Translations under genes and position numbers: made by a program | Part shown: positions 25,692 through 34,152 of the stretch, in pieces | How positions within the stretch are numbered: the stretch's first letter is position 1 | Layout: each line of letters starts with the position of its first letter | Notes under the pieces: generated by a model | Told to the model about the DNA's origin: nothing | Seen by the model: the letters and a program-made list of their open reading frames with translations, nothing else | Databases searched by the model: none | DNA from: Rhodovulum robiginosum | GTDB taxonomy: Bacteria; Pseudomonadota; Alphaproteobacteria; Rhodobacterales; Rhodobacteraceae | Length of the DNA stretch: 64,000 nt | Reading direction: 5' to 3' | NCBI RefSeq assembly: GCF_003944755.1 | Contig: NZ_RWGU01000044.1 | Coordinates: 1 to 64,000 of the forward strand

Positions 25692-26456
25692 ATGGCCCGC
25701 ACCTCTCTGGAAGACTACCTGGCCGACCTGATCGATGCGCGCTCGGTCGAACGGGTCTGGGCCTTGCACACCGCGGCGATGGCCGGGTTCGGGTTCGACC
25801 GGCTGCTTTACGGCTATACACGCTTTCGAACCGCCAGTTCGCTGGGAGAGCCCGAGGATTCCCTGATCCTCAGCAACCACAGCCCGGAATACGTACGCGC
25901 CTATATCGACCAGAGATCCTATTTCAACGCCCCAATGGTGGCCTGGGCCAACACGCATGTCGGCGCCTGCAGCTGGGGCCTGGTGGCCGAGCGCGCCGGG
26001 CGGGGCGAATTATGCGAGGGCGAACGCGATGTCCTGGCGCTCAATCGCGCGATGGGCGTCACCGCGGGCTACACGATCAGCTTTCCCGAGACATCGAGCC
26101 GGGCCAAGGGCGCCATCGGCCTGACCGGCCGCCGCGGCCTCAGCCAGCAGGATGTCGATGAGATCTGGCAGGCACACGGCCGACGGCTGGAGATCATGAA
26201 CAACGTGATGCATCTCAAGCTGGTCAACCTGCCCTATGCTGCGCGGGGCCGGTCGCTGACCCAGCGCCAGCGCGAGGTGCTGCAATGGGTCGGCGACGGC
26301 AAAACCACCCAGGACATCGCGACGATCATGGGGCTCACTCCCGCCACGGTGGAAAAGCACCTGCGCCTCGCGCGCAAGGCGCTCGATGTCGACACCACCG
26401 CCCAGGCGGTGCTCAAGGCCTCGTTTCAGAACCAGATTTTCCTTGTGGAAGCCTGA
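25692..26456 (+). CDS. LuxR-family transcriptional regulator (autoinducer-domain type, no LuxI nearby)
   Basis: 254 aa. Residues about 15-165 match the autoinducer-binding domain and about 185-250 the LuxR helix-turn-helix (LTQRQREVLQWVGDGKTTQDIATIMGLT followed by VEKHLRLARKAL). The usually invariant Asp-Pro of the ligand pocket reads Asn-Ala here (SYFNAPMVAWA), so classical acyl-homoserine lactone binding is doubtful. No luxI synthase is in the window, making it a LuxR solo. It is divergent from the FAD oxidoreductase. Its stop codon is embedded in the start of a terminator. Confidence 0.82.
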   Translation: MARTSLEDYLADLIDARSVERVWALHTAAMAGFGFDRLLYGYTRFRTASSLGEPEDSLILSNHSPEYVRAYIDQRSYFNAPMVAWANTHVGACSWGLVAERAGRGELCEGERDVLALNRAMGVTAGYTISFPETSSRAKGAIGLTGRRGLSQQDVDEIWQAHGRRLEIMNNVMHLKLVNLPYAARGRSLTQRQREVLQWVGDGKTTQDIATIMGLTPATVEKHLRLARKALDVDTTAQAVLKASFQNQIFLVEA

Positions 26457-26494
26457 CTGTTTGTCTTTCTATTCATTTGAGAAACAGTCTTTTT
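26455..26494 (+). terminator. intrinsic terminator of the luxR-type gene
   Basis: GACTGTTT (26455-26462) is an exact reverse complement of AAACAGTC (26482-26489), which is followed by TTTTT. The stem starts inside the TGA stop codon. It isolates the luxR gene from the structured element downstream. Confidence 0.8.
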
Positions 26495-26539
26495 CCAAAT
26501 TCGGGTAGGGAATCCATGACTTTCTTGCCGCAGCGTTAA

Positions 26540-26700
26540 GTGGCAAGTTGGCGGTGTTCCGTGAGTGGTGGCCTAAGGCCATGGGACTTGGGTAGTTGCG
26601 GACATGCGATTTTCATGTCCAAGGCGATCCACCCGCCTATGCGGGAGTCGGGCTGGCGGCGCATAGTCTGCCGTTCAGTCCGACACCTTCGCCATGCACC
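26540..26700 (+). ncRNA. candidate free-standing structured RNA, possibly 6S RNA
   Basis: This stretch lies between two plus-strand terminators and encodes no plausible protein. Its ends can pair (GGUGU at 26553-26557 with ACACC at 26683-26687, extended by GGC/GCC). The middle forms a long arm: GGACATG (26600-26606) with CATGTCC (26614-26620), continued by GUUGC with GCGAU and GGGU with ACCC. Small hairpins GGCC-TAA-GGCC (26570-26580) and CCCGC-CTAT-GCGGG (26632-26645) sit in the internal bubble. A closing stem, large bubble and apical arm over about 150 nt is the architecture of 6S RNA, which binds sigma70 RNA polymerase. Identity is inferred from structure alone. Confidence 0.5.
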
Positions 26701-26738
26701 GTCCTCATCCCCAATAGGTGCGGCATGGCGCAAGGACG

Positions 26739-26771
26739 AAACGGTGCAGCTTGCCCAGCTGCACCGTTTTT
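26739..26771. terminator. strong hairpin terminator, probably bidirectional (candidate RNA / tsf)
   Basis: A perfect 13-bp stem: AAACGGTGCAGCT (26739-26751) with AGCTGCACCGTTT (26757-26769) around TGCCC. The plus strand continues with further T residues (to 26771). The minus strand ends the stem in TTT. It lies about 20 nt past the tsf stop codon and downstream of the candidate RNA, so it can end transcripts from both sides. Confidence 0.85.
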
Positions 26772-26789
26772 CATTTCCCGGCCTGCGCC

Positions 26790-27665
26790 TCAGCCCTGGG
26801 CGGCCTTGGCGACCTCGGCGGCAAAGTCTTCTTCTTCCTTCTCGATCCCCTCGCCCACTTCGAGGCGCACGAACCCGGTGATCTCGGCGCCGGCTTCCTT
26901 GGCCGCGGCCTCGACCGTCAGGTCGGGGTTCACCACGAAGGCCTGGCCCAGCAGCGTCACCTCCGAGAGGAACTTCTTCATCCGGCCCTCGATCATCTTT
27001 TCGATGACCTGCTCGGGCTTGCCGCTTTCGCGGGCGATGTCGATCTGCACCTGGCGCTCTTTGTCGACCACCGAGGGGTCGAGATCGGCCGCGCCCAGCG
27101 AGGCGGGGTTGGCGGCGGCCACATGCATCGCGACCTGGCGGCCAAAGCCCGCGTCGCCGCCTTTCAGCGCGACCAGCACGCCGATCTTGCCCATGCCCTC
27201 GCCGGCGGGGTTGTGGATGTAGGACACGACCGTGTCGCCCTCGATCCTGGCAATGCGGCGCAGCGTCATGTTCTCGCCGATGGTGGCGATCTTGTCGGTG
27301 ATCGTGTCGGCCACGGTCTTGCCGCCCAGATCGGCCGCTTTCAGCGCCTCGATATCCTCGGCGGCCATCGCGGTCTTGGCGATCGCCGCCACCATTTCCT
27401 GGAACTCGGCGTTCTTGGCAACGAAATCGGTTTCCGAGTTCACCTCGACGGCGACGCCCTTGCCGCCCTCGATGGCCACGGCCACCAGCCCCTCGGCGGC
27501 GGTACGGCCGGATTTCTTGGCGGCCTTGGCCAGCCCCTTGGTGCGCAGCCAGTCCACCGCGGCGTCCATGTCGCCGTCGTTCTCGGTCAGCGCCTTCTTC
27601 GCGTCCATCATGCCTGCGCCGGTCTTGTCGCGCAGTTCCTTCACCAGTTTCGCGGTGATTGCCAT
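26790..27665 (-). CDS. tsf: translation elongation factor Ts
   Basis: 291 aa. EF-Ts recycles EF-Tu by nucleotide exchange. The N-terminal UBA-like region has [34 protein letters not shown], and the central domain contains [12 protein letters not shown], both hallmark sequences. The ATG at 27665 follows GAGGAGA; in-frame sequence further upstream is not conserved. It lies downstream of rpsB in the universal rpsB-tsf order and ends at a strong terminator. Confidence 0.97.
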   Translation of the reverse strand: MAITAKLVKELRDKTGAGMMDAKKALTENDGDMDAAVDWLRTKGLAKAAKKSGRTAAEGLVAVAIEGGKGVAVEVNSETDFVAKNAEFQEMVAAIAKTAMAAEDIEALKAADLGGKTVADTITDKIATIGENMTLRRIARIEGDTVVSYIHNPAGEGMGKIGVLVALKGGDAGFGRQVAMHVAAANPASLGAADLDPSVVDKERQVQIDIARESGKPEQVIEKMIEGRMKKFLSEVTLLGQAFVVNPDLTVEAAAKEAGAEITGFVRLEVGEGIEKEEEDFAAEVAKAAQG

Positions 27666-27744
27666 GCTCGGCTCTCCTCGATTGTCGTTGCGGCCATCGG
27701 GCGCGGCCTTACCCGCGCCCGGTATCGATTCCGTGACAGCCGAT

Positions 27745-28527
27745 TCAGGCCCCGGCCGGGGTGTCCGCGGCGGTCTCGGCCAAAACCTCTTCGCCCGGCG
27801 CCTCTTCCAGGGCACCGACATCGACGCCGGCGGCATCCATCTGCGCGCTCATCCCGTCCAGCGCGGCGCGGCTGACCAGATCGCAGTAAAGCGCGATCGC
27901 GCGGGCCGCGTCGTCATTGCCCGGAATGACGTAATCCACGCCGTCGGGCGAGCAGTTGGTATCGACCACGGCAACCACGGGAATGCCCAGCTTGCGCGCT
28001 TCGGCGATGGCCAGGTCTTCCTTGTTCACGTCGATCACGAACAGCAGGTCCGGCAGGCCGCCCATCTCGCGGATGCCGCCCAGGCTGGCTTGCAGCTTGG
28101 CCTGCTCGCGCTCCATGCCGAGGCGTTCCTTCTTGGTCAGCCCCTCGGCGCCGGTCTCCATCTGCTCGTCGATGGCCTTCAGCCGCTGGATCGACTGGCT
28201 GACGGTTTTCCAGTTGGTCAGCGTGCCGCCCAGCCAGCGGTGGTTCATGTAGTATTGCGCGCATTTCTCGGCCGCGTCGGCGACCGGCCGCTGGGCCTGC
28301 CGCTTGGTCCCCACGAACAAGATGCGCCCGTTCTTGGCCACCGTTTCGCGGATGACGTTGAGCGCGGCGTCCAGCATCGGCACCGTCTGCGTCAGATCGA
28401 GAATGTGAATGCCGTTGCGGTCGCCATAGATATACTGGCCCATGCGGGGATTCCACCGCTGGGTCTGGTGACCGAAATGCACGCCAGCTTCGAGAAGCTG
28501 ACGCATCGAGAACTCGGGAAGCGCCAT
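27745..28527 (-). CDS. rpsB: 30S ribosomal protein S2
   Basis: 260 aa. The N-terminus [29 protein letters not shown] and the later [12 protein letters not shown]-type and [10 protein letters not shown] segments identify S2. It has the C-terminal acidic/alanine-rich tail common in alphaproteobacteria. The ATG at 28527 has an AGGAAAAGG site. The roughly 220-nt region upstream is shared with the divergent psuK and holds both promoters. Confidence 0.97.
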   Translation of the reverse strand: MALPEFSMRQLLEAGVHFGHQTQRWNPRMGQYIYGDRNGIHILDLTQTVPMLDAALNVIRETVAKNGRILFVGTKRQAQRPVADAAEKCAQYYMNHRWLGGTLTNWKTVSQSIQRLKAIDEQMETGAEGLTKKERLGMEREQAKLQASLGGIREMGGLPDLLFVIDVNKEDLAIAEARKLGIPVVAVVDTNCSPDGVDYVIPGNDDAARAIALYCDLVSRAALDGMSAQMDAAGVDVGALEEAPGEEVLAETAADTPAGA

Positions 28528-28672
28528 GTGCCTTTTCCTTTCCGGTTTGTGCCTCGGCGGGGCTTCAGGGCAAATCGCCCAACCGGTGGACCTGACGGGG
28601 ATGTCTCCCCCGCAGGCCCGACCCCGCCTGTGAAGTGGACGCGCGTCTAAACCGCTTTGTGCCGCTTTGCAA

Positions 28673-28712
28673 CCCCCTGCCCTTCTTCTTGGCGAAAATA
28701 CCCAAATCCCCC
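28673..28712. repeat. CTTCTTCTT...AAATACCC intergenic repeat, copy 2
   Basis: CCCCTGCCCTTCTTCTTGG is followed by CGAAAATACCC and a C-rich end. It lies between rpsB and psuK. Compare 6593-6621, 33149-33181 and 46398-46430. Confidence 0.55.
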
Positions 28713-28749
28713 GCTTGCCAGCGCCGCGCCGCCGGGCGATCAGGGGGCG

Positions 28750-29640
28750 ATGACCACATGCCCCGACACCCTCTGCCTCGGTGCGCTCGGCTGGGACACG
28801 GTCGGCCATTCGGCGGCTTCGCTGCCCGTGGGCGCCGATGTCGCGGGCCGGGTCTCGTGCCAGCCGGGCGGCGTGGCGCTCAACATCGCCCGCGGGCTGG
28901 CACGGGCCGGGCGGCGCCCGGCGCTGCTCTCGGCGGTGGGCGACGATCCCGAGGGCGCCGCGCTGCTCGCCGCCTGCCGCGCGATGGGGCTCGATACCCG
29001 CCACGTCCTGCACCAGCCCGGCCAGCCCACCGGGCGCTACCTGGCGATCGAGGGGCCGCAGGGGCTGGTCGCCGCGATCGCCGACACCGGCGCCTTGCTG
29101 GCGGCCGGGGCGGCGGTGATCGCGCCGCTGACCGCGGGGCCGCTCGGCTCGGCCGAGGCCCCCTATCCCGGCCCGCTCGTGATCGACGGCAATCTCGACG
29201 CGGCGCTGCTGGCGCGCCTGGCCCGCGAGCCTGCGCTGGCGCGGGCCGATCTCAGGGTCGTGGCGGCCAGCCCCGCCAAGGCCGGCCGTCTCGCGCCGTT
29301 CCTCGCCTGCGCGCACGCCACGCTCTATCTCAACCGTGCCGAGGCCGCGGCGCTCTTGGCCATGCCGCTGCCGGATGCCGCCGCTGCTGCCGGCGCGCTT
29401 GCCGCCGCGGGCGCGGCACGGGTGCTGGTCACCGACGGCGCCGGCCCGGCGGCGGCGCTGGCGGGCGGCACGATCCTGACCGCCCGGCCCCACCGCGTGC
29501 GCGCGGGCCGGGTCACCGGGGCCGGCGATGCGCTGGTCGCCGCCCATATCGCCGCCGCGCTGGCCGGGGCTACGCCGCAATCCGCGCTCGCCGCCGCCCT
29601 CGCCGCCGCCGCAGACCACATCACCGGAACAACGCCATGA
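28750..29640 (+). CDS. psuK: PfkB-family sugar kinase, probable pseudouridine kinase
   Basis: 296 aa ribokinase-fold protein. It has the N-terminal di-glycine signature [15 protein letters not shown] and the C-terminal anion-hole/catalytic motif [14 protein letters not shown] with the catalytic aspartate. Function is assigned from its partner: it overlaps psuG by ATGA. In pseudouridine degradation the kinase makes pseudouridine 5'-phosphate, which PsuG cleaves. An AGGGGGC site precedes the ATG. Another nucleoside kinase role is possible but less likely in this context. Confidence 0.85.
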   Translation: MTTCPDTLCLGALGWDTVGHSAASLPVGADVAGRVSCQPGGVALNIARGLARAGRRPALLSAVGDDPEGAALLAACRAMGLDTRHVLHQPGQPTGRYLAIEGPQGLVAAIADTGALLAAGAAVIAPLTAGPLGSAEAPYPGPLVIDGNLDAALLARLAREPALARADLRVVAASPAKAGRLAPFLACAHATLYLNRAEAAALLAMPLPDAAAAAGALAAAGAARVLVTDGAGPAAALAGGTILTARPHRVRAGRVTGAGDALVAAHIAAALAGATPQSALAAALAAAADHITGTTP

Positions 29641-30536
29641 CCCTGCCCCTCAGTTTCTCGCCAGAGGTCGCCGCCGCGCGGCGCGACGGCAAACCGCTGG
29701 TCGCGCTGGAAAGCACGATCATCACCCACGGGATGCCCTGGCCGCAAAACCTCGAAACCGCCACGGCCGTGGAACAGGCGGTGCGCGCGGCCGGTGCGGT
29801 GCCCGCAACGGTCGCGGTGATGGCGGGCGCCATCCATGTCGGGCTCGACCCCGAGCGGCTGGCGGCGCTGGCCGGCGCCGAGGGCGTGGCCAAGCTCAGC
29901 CGCGCCGATCTGGCCGTGTGCCTTGCGCGGGGCGGCACCGGCGCCACCACCGTGGCCGCCACGATGATCTGCGCCCATCTGGCGGGCATCGCGGTGTTCG
30001 CCACGGGCGGCATCGGCGGGGTGCACCGCGGCGCCGAGGCCAGCTTTGACATCTCCGCCGACCTGCACGAACTGGCCCGCACCCCCGTCACCGTCGTGTC
30101 CGCCGGGGCCAAGGCCATCCTCGATCTGCCGAAAACGCTGGAAGTGCTGGAAACCCTCGGCGTCCCGGTCATCGGCTATCGCACCGACACCCTGCCCGCC
30201 TTCTGGTCGCGCGACTCGGGCCTTGCCGCGCCGCTGCGCATGGACAGCCCCGCCGAGATCGCCGCGGCGCACCGGATGCGGGCGCGGCTCGGGCTGGCCG
30301 GCGGCCAGCTTGTCGCCAACCCGATCCCGCCCGAGGCCGAGATCCCCCGCGACCGGATCGTGCCGCAGATCGAGGCCGCGCTGGCCGATACCGCCGGGGC
30401 CAGCGCCAAGGCCGTCACGCCCGCCCTGCTGGCGCGTCTCCACCAGATCACCGAGGGCCGGTCGCTGGAGGCCAATATCGCCCTGGTGCTGAACAACGCC
30501 CGGCTCGCCGCCGCGATTGCGCAGGCACTGGCCTAG
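29637..30536 (+). CDS. psuG: pseudouridine-5'-phosphate glycosidase
   Basis: 299 aa. The enzyme cleaves the C-glycosidic bond of pseudouridine 5'-phosphate into uracil and ribose 5-phosphate. The N-terminal [17 protein letters not shown], the [12 protein letters not shown] block, [14 protein letters not shown] and the lysine segment [15 protein letters not shown] are all family signatures. The start overlaps the psuK stop (ATGA), giving a two-gene salvage operon. Confidence 0.95.
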   Translation: MTLPLSFSPEVAAARRDGKPLVALESTIITHGMPWPQNLETATAVEQAVRAAGAVPATVAVMAGAIHVGLDPERLAALAGAEGVAKLSRADLAVCLARGGTGATTVAATMICAHLAGIAVFATGGIGGVHRGAEASFDISADLHELARTPVTVVSAGAKAILDLPKTLEVLETLGVPVIGYRTDTLPAFWSRDSGLAAPLRMDSPAEIAAAHRMRARLGLAGGQLVANPIPPEAEIPRDRIVPQIEAALADTAGASAKAVTPALLARLHQITEGRSLEANIALVLNNARLAAAIAQALA

Positions 30537-30735
30537 CCGGACGGCCGCAGCGGCCGGCCACGCCCGCCCGGCATCGCCCCCGGTCGGCGCATTGCTGAAA
30601 AGACAGGCACGGGCCGCGAAATGCGGCCGCGCGTCGCGGCAAAGCCCGCCCTCAGCGCGCCCAAGCCGCGATGCGCTTATTGTAGTGGCGCGGGCGAGAC
30701 CCTAGGTTGACGCTGTTCACCGCAGGCCGGATCGC

Positions 30736-31479
30736 ATGTTCGAAAAGAAAGACCACGACTACATCTCACCCGACGCCGATGGCGCGCGCCGCGGGCCGGG
30801 CCTCTTCGCCCGCCTGCGCACCAGCTTCCTGACCGGGCTGGTCGTGATCGCCCCCATCGGCCTGACCGTCTGGCTGATCTGGACGGTCACCGGCTGGATC
30901 GACGGTTTCGTGCTGCCGTTCATCCCCGCCAAGTATCACCCGCAGCAATATATCGGCATCGACGTGCGCGGTGTCGGCGTCATCGTCTTCCTGATCTTCA
31001 CGCTGATCGTCGGCTGGCTGGCCAAGGGTCTGATCGGCCGGTCGCTGATCAACTGGGGCGAACGGGTGGTCGACCGCATGCCGGTGGTCCGCTCGGTCTA
31101 TAACGGCCTCAAGCAGATCGCCGAGACCGTCTTCGCCCAGTCCGAGACCAGCTTCGACCAGGCCTGCCTGGTGGAATACCCGCGCAAGGGACTGTGGGCC
31201 GTGGCCTTCATCTCGACCCGCGCCAAGGGCGAGGTCAACCGGCGCATCCCCGTTGACGACCAGATGATCAGCGTGTTCCTGCCCACCACGCCCAACCCGA
31301 CCTCGGGCTTTCTGCTGTTCGTGCCCAGCCAGGACGTGATCGTCCTCGACATGACGGTGGAAGAGGCCGCCAAGCTGGTGATCTCGGCGGGGCTGGTCTC
31401 GCCCGAGGACCGGCTCAGACCCGAGCCGCCCAAGGTGGTGGCCGGCGGCGGAACTGCCCCCATCACGCTGGAAAACTGA
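30736..31479 (+). CDS. DUF502 family membrane protein
   Basis: 247 aa. Two membrane segments (about residues 33-57 and 78-102) are followed by a conserved soluble C-terminal domain beginning RMPVVRSVYNGLKQIAETVF. This is the DUF502 architecture, widespread but of unresolved function. An acidic/basic N-terminal tail precedes the first helix. The next gene, an ArgO-type exporter, starts 7 nt later, so the two are likely co-transcribed. Confidence 0.88.
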   Translation: MFEKKDHDYISPDADGARRGPGLFARLRTSFLTGLVVIAPIGLTVWLIWTVTGWIDGFVLPFIPAKYHPQQYIGIDVRGVGVIVFLIFTLIVGWLAKGLIGRSLINWGERVVDRMPVVRSVYNGLKQIAETVFAQSETSFDQACLVEYPRKGLWAVAFISTRAKGEVNRRIPVDDQMISVFLPTTPNPTSGFLLFVPSQDVIVLDMTVEEAAKLVISAGLVSPEDRLRPEPPKVVAGGGTAPITLEN

Positions 31480-31486
31480 CGCCCCC

Positions 31487-32110
31487 ATGGCCGGGGCGGC
31501 CCTGACCGGATTTCTGACCGCCTTGTCGCTGATCCTGGCCATCGGCGCGCAGAACGCGTTCGTGCTGCGCCAGGGGCTGGCACGGAGCCATGTTTTCGCG
31601 CTTTGCCTGTTCTGCGCGCTGTCGGATGCGGTGCTGATTGCCGTCGGCGTGGCCGGCTTCGGCACGCTGGTCGCGCTTGTCCCGGGGTTTCCCAGGGCCA
31701 TGGCGCTGGCCGGCGCGGCGTTTCTGCTGGTCTACGGCGCCGCGCGGTTCCGCGCCGCCTGGCGTGGCGGGCACGCGCTGACGGCGCAGGGGCGCGCCGG
31801 CACGCGGACGGCCACCCTGGCCACGGCCGCGGCGCTGACCTGGCTCAACCCGCATGTCTATCTCGACACGCTGGGGCTGATCGGCGCGGTCTCGACGCAA
31901 TACCCCGCCCTCGGGCAAAAGCTGGCCTTCGGCGCGGGCGCCGCCGCCGCCTCCTTCGTCTTCTTCTTTTCGCTGGGCTACGGCGCGCGTCTGCTGGCGC
32001 CCACGATGCAAAGCGCGCGGGCCTGGCGGCTGCTCGACCTCGGCATCGGCGCCGTGATGTGGGCGCTGGCCGCCGGGCTGATCCTCGGCCCCGCGGCGCC
32101 CGCGGGCTAG
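31487..32110 (+). CDS. LysE/ArgO-family amino acid exporter
   Basis: 207 aa with about six hydrophobic segments. The opening LSLILAIGAQNAFVLRQGLAR and the TWLNPHVYLDTLGLIG segment are signatures of the LysE/ArgO (YggA) branch, which exports basic amino acids such as arginine and lysine. Its stop overlaps that of the convergent patatin gene through a shared CTAG at 32107-32110. Confidence 0.9.
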   Translation: MAGAALTGFLTALSLILAIGAQNAFVLRQGLARSHVFALCLFCALSDAVLIAVGVAGFGTLVALVPGFPRAMALAGAAFLLVYGAARFRAAWRGGHALTAQGRAGTRTATLATAAALTWLNPHVYLDTLGLIGAVSTQYPALGQKLAFGAGAAAASFVFFFSLGYGARLLAPTMQSARAWRLLDLGIGAVMWALAAGLILGPAAPAG

Positions 32111-33144
32111 TCGCACACACCGTGCAGATCGACCGTGCCTTCGTGCCCCAGCGCCGGCCCCGCCTCGTGCAGGAACCGCCCCGCCGCGGCGCGCCCCGCC
32201 GATTTCAGCTCGGCCAGAAGCACCGGGCTCGGTACCATCTTGCTGGCCACGCCGAGCTGCGTCATCAGCCCGTCATCGGCGATCATGTGAAGCTTCACGT
32301 CCTTCATCGTGCCGCGCTCCAGCCGCCCATCGTCGATCAGGTCGCGGACCATGGCGATCGACCGCAACTCGCGCAGCAGCGAGGCGTTGAAACTGATCTC
32401 GTTGATCCGGTTGTGGATCTCCTGCGGCGTGACAGGCACCTCGGCGCGCACCAGCGGGTTGATGCTGACCACCACGATGTCCTCGGGCAACTCCGGCGCG
32501 AACAGCGGGAACAGCGCCGGGTTGCCGGTATAGCCGCCGTCCCAGTAGGCCTCGGTCGCCCCGGTGTCGGGGTCGCTCACCTCGACGGCCTGGAACAGCG
32601 TCGGCAGACAGGCCGAGGCCAGGATCGCCCCGGTCGAGATCGCGTCGCCCTCGAACACCTTCACCTTGCCGGTGCGCACGTTGGTGGCGCTGACGAAAAA
32701 GGCCGGCGCCGAGTGGTGACAAACCCGGTCGTAATCGAACCGCGCCACGATCCGCTCCAGCGGGTTGCGGTAGAACGGGCCGTAGGCATAGGGGCTGACG
32801 ACCCGGCTTGCCGCGTCGCTCAGCGAAAACGGCATGTTGTATTCCAGCGCGCGCGCCATGGCGCCGGCCCCGGGCGTAAAGGCCGCCATCCAGGTCGTCA
32901 GGCGCATGTCGCCCACCGCGCCCACCTGCTGCCACAGCCAGTCGAGATTGGCGCGCGCCCCCTCGGCCCCGCCGGCCAGCAGCCCCGCCTTCAGCGCGGC
33001 CCCGTTCAGCGCGCCAGCCGAGGTGCCCGAGATACCGGCGATCTCCAGCCCCGGCTCCTCCAGCAGCCGGTCGAGAACGCCCCAGGTAAAGGCGCCATGC
33101 GCGCCGCCGCCCTGAAGGGCCAGATTGATCCGCCTAACAGCCAT
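32107..33144 (-). CDS. patatin-like phospholipase
   Basis: 345 aa. The patatin fold is shown by the oxyanion loop LALQGGGAHGAF (residues 8-19), the nucleophile elbow GTSAG with Ser42, and the catalytic Asp202 in WDGGYTGNP. It is expected to hydrolyse acyl esters of lipids in the cytoplasm or at the membrane; no signal peptide is seen. Size fits the bacterial single-domain group linked to polyhydroxybutyrate loci. The bdhA homologue next door on the same strand is consistent with this but not proof. Confidence 0.9.
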   Translation of the reverse strand: MAVRRINLALQGGGAHGAFTWGVLDRLLEEPGLEIAGISGTSAGALNGAALKAGLLAGGAEGARANLDWLWQQVGAVGDMRLTTWMAAFTPGAGAMARALEYNMPFSLSDAASRVVSPYAYGPFYRNPLERIVARFDYDRVCHHSAPAFFVSATNVRTGKVKVFEGDAISTGAILASACLPTLFQAVEVSDPDTGATEAYWDGGYTGNPALFPLFAPELPEDIVVVSINPLVRAEVPVTPQEIHNRINEISFNASLLRELRSIAMVRDLIDDGRLERGTMKDVKLHMIADDGLMTQLGVASKMVPSPVLLAELKSAGRAAAGRFLHEAGPALGHEGTVDLHGVCD

Positions 33145-33148
33145 GCCG

Positions 33149-33181
33149 GCCCCCTGCTTCTTCTGGCTGTAAATATCCCGG
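33149..33181. repeat. CTTCTTCT...AAATATCCC intergenic repeat, copy 3
   Basis: CCCCCTGCTTCTTCTGGC is followed by TGTAAATATCCCG. It lies just upstream of the patatin gene and directly next to the GTCCCGGAC hairpin at 33187-33207. Copy 4, at 46398-46430, is its closest relative in inverted orientation. Confidence 0.55.
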
Positions 33182-33186
33182 GGGGA

Positions 33187-33207
33187 GTCCCGGACAAGGT
33201 CCGGGAC
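33187..33207. repeat. GTCCCGGAC palindromic repeat
   Basis: GTCCCGGAC (33187-33195) and GTCCGGGAC (33199-33207) are perfect inverted arms around AAG. No T-run follows on either strand. Very similar palindromes are, to my knowledge, abundant between genes in alphaproteobacteria. This one sits between bdhA and the patatin gene. Confidence 0.6.
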
Positions 33208-33261
33208 GGGGGGCTGGCCCCCCTCCCGTCTGCACCCCCGTCAGCTGCCCCGTCCGCCGCC

Positions 33262-34035
33262 TCAGAGCGCCGTCCAGCCGCCGTCGACGCTGATCGTGGT
33301 GCCGGTGATCTGCGCCGCGGCGTCCGAACACAGGAACACCGCCGTGCCGCCCATCTGCTCGACCGTGGCGAACTCCTTCGACGGCTGGCGCTCCAGCATG
33401 ACCTTCTCGATCACCTCGTCGCGGTCCATGCCGTATTTCTCCATCGTGTCGGGGATCTGCGCCTCGACCAGCGGGGTCAGCACGTAGCCCGGGCAGATCG
33501 CGTTGGCGGTGATCGGCTCGCGCGCGGTTTCCAGTGCGGTCACCTTGGTCAGGCCGACGATGCCGTGCTTGGCCGCCACGTAGGCCGCCTTGTAGGGCGA
33601 GGCCGTCAGCCCGTGGGCCGAGGCGATGTTGACGATCCGGCCCCAGCCCGCCTTGCGCATGAGCGGCAGCGCCGCGGCGGTGGTGTGAAACGCCGAGGAC
33701 AGGTTGATCGCGATGATCGCGTCCCATTTCTCCAGCGGGAACTCGTCGATGGGTGCGATATGCTGGATGCCCGCGTTGTTGACCAGGATATCGCAGGCCC
33801 CGGCCTTTTCGACCAGCGCGCGGCACGCGTCGGGCTTGGACATGTCGGCCTTGATATAGCGCGCGGTGACGCCGTGCTCGCGGCCAAGATCTTCGGCCAG
33901 CTTGTGGTCCTCGTCGGTGTCGGTGAACGAATTCAGCACCACGTCGGCCCCGGCGCGGGCCAGTTCGTGGGCCACGCCCAGCCCGATCCCTGAATTCGAC
34001 CCGGTGATGACGGCGGTTTTTCCCGAGAGTGTCAT
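33262..34035 (-). CDS. bdhA: 3-hydroxybutyrate dehydrogenase (SDR family)
   Basis: 257 aa classical short-chain dehydrogenase. It has the cofactor motif TGSNSGIGLG, NNAG, and the active-site Tyr/Lys in YVAAKHG with the upstream serine in NIASAHG. The C-terminal QITGTTISVDGGWTAL and the internal GYVLTPLVEAQIPD match D-3-hydroxybutyrate dehydrogenases, which oxidise 3-hydroxybutyrate to acetoacetate with NAD. The ATG at 34035 follows AAGGAGG, a near-perfect ribosome site. Confidence 0.9.
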   Translation of the reverse strand: MTLSGKTAVITGSNSGIGLGVAHELARAGADVVLNSFTDTDEDHKLAEDLGREHGVTARYIKADMSKPDACRALVEKAGACDILVNNAGIQHIAPIDEFPLEKWDAIIAINLSSAFHTTAAALPLMRKAGWGRIVNIASAHGLTASPYKAAYVAAKHGIVGLTKVTALETAREPITANAICPGYVLTPLVEAQIPDTMEKYGMDRDEVIEKVMLERQPSKEFATVEQMGGTAVFLCSDAAAQITGTTISVDGGWTAL

Positions 34036-34152
34036 GTTGCGCCTCCTTGGCATAGGGAATCTGCGCCCAACATATCGGCGCTCAACGTAAAAACCATGCC
34101 ATGCCGCGGCGCGGCACAAAACCGTGACCTTGCGGCGGCGCGTCGGCCCCGG

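Noticed and set aside
26540-26881. A 113-codon plus-strand frame over the structured element and tsf end
   Set aside because: Its start has no ribosome site, the product is low-complexity, and it runs through a strong terminator into antisense tsf.
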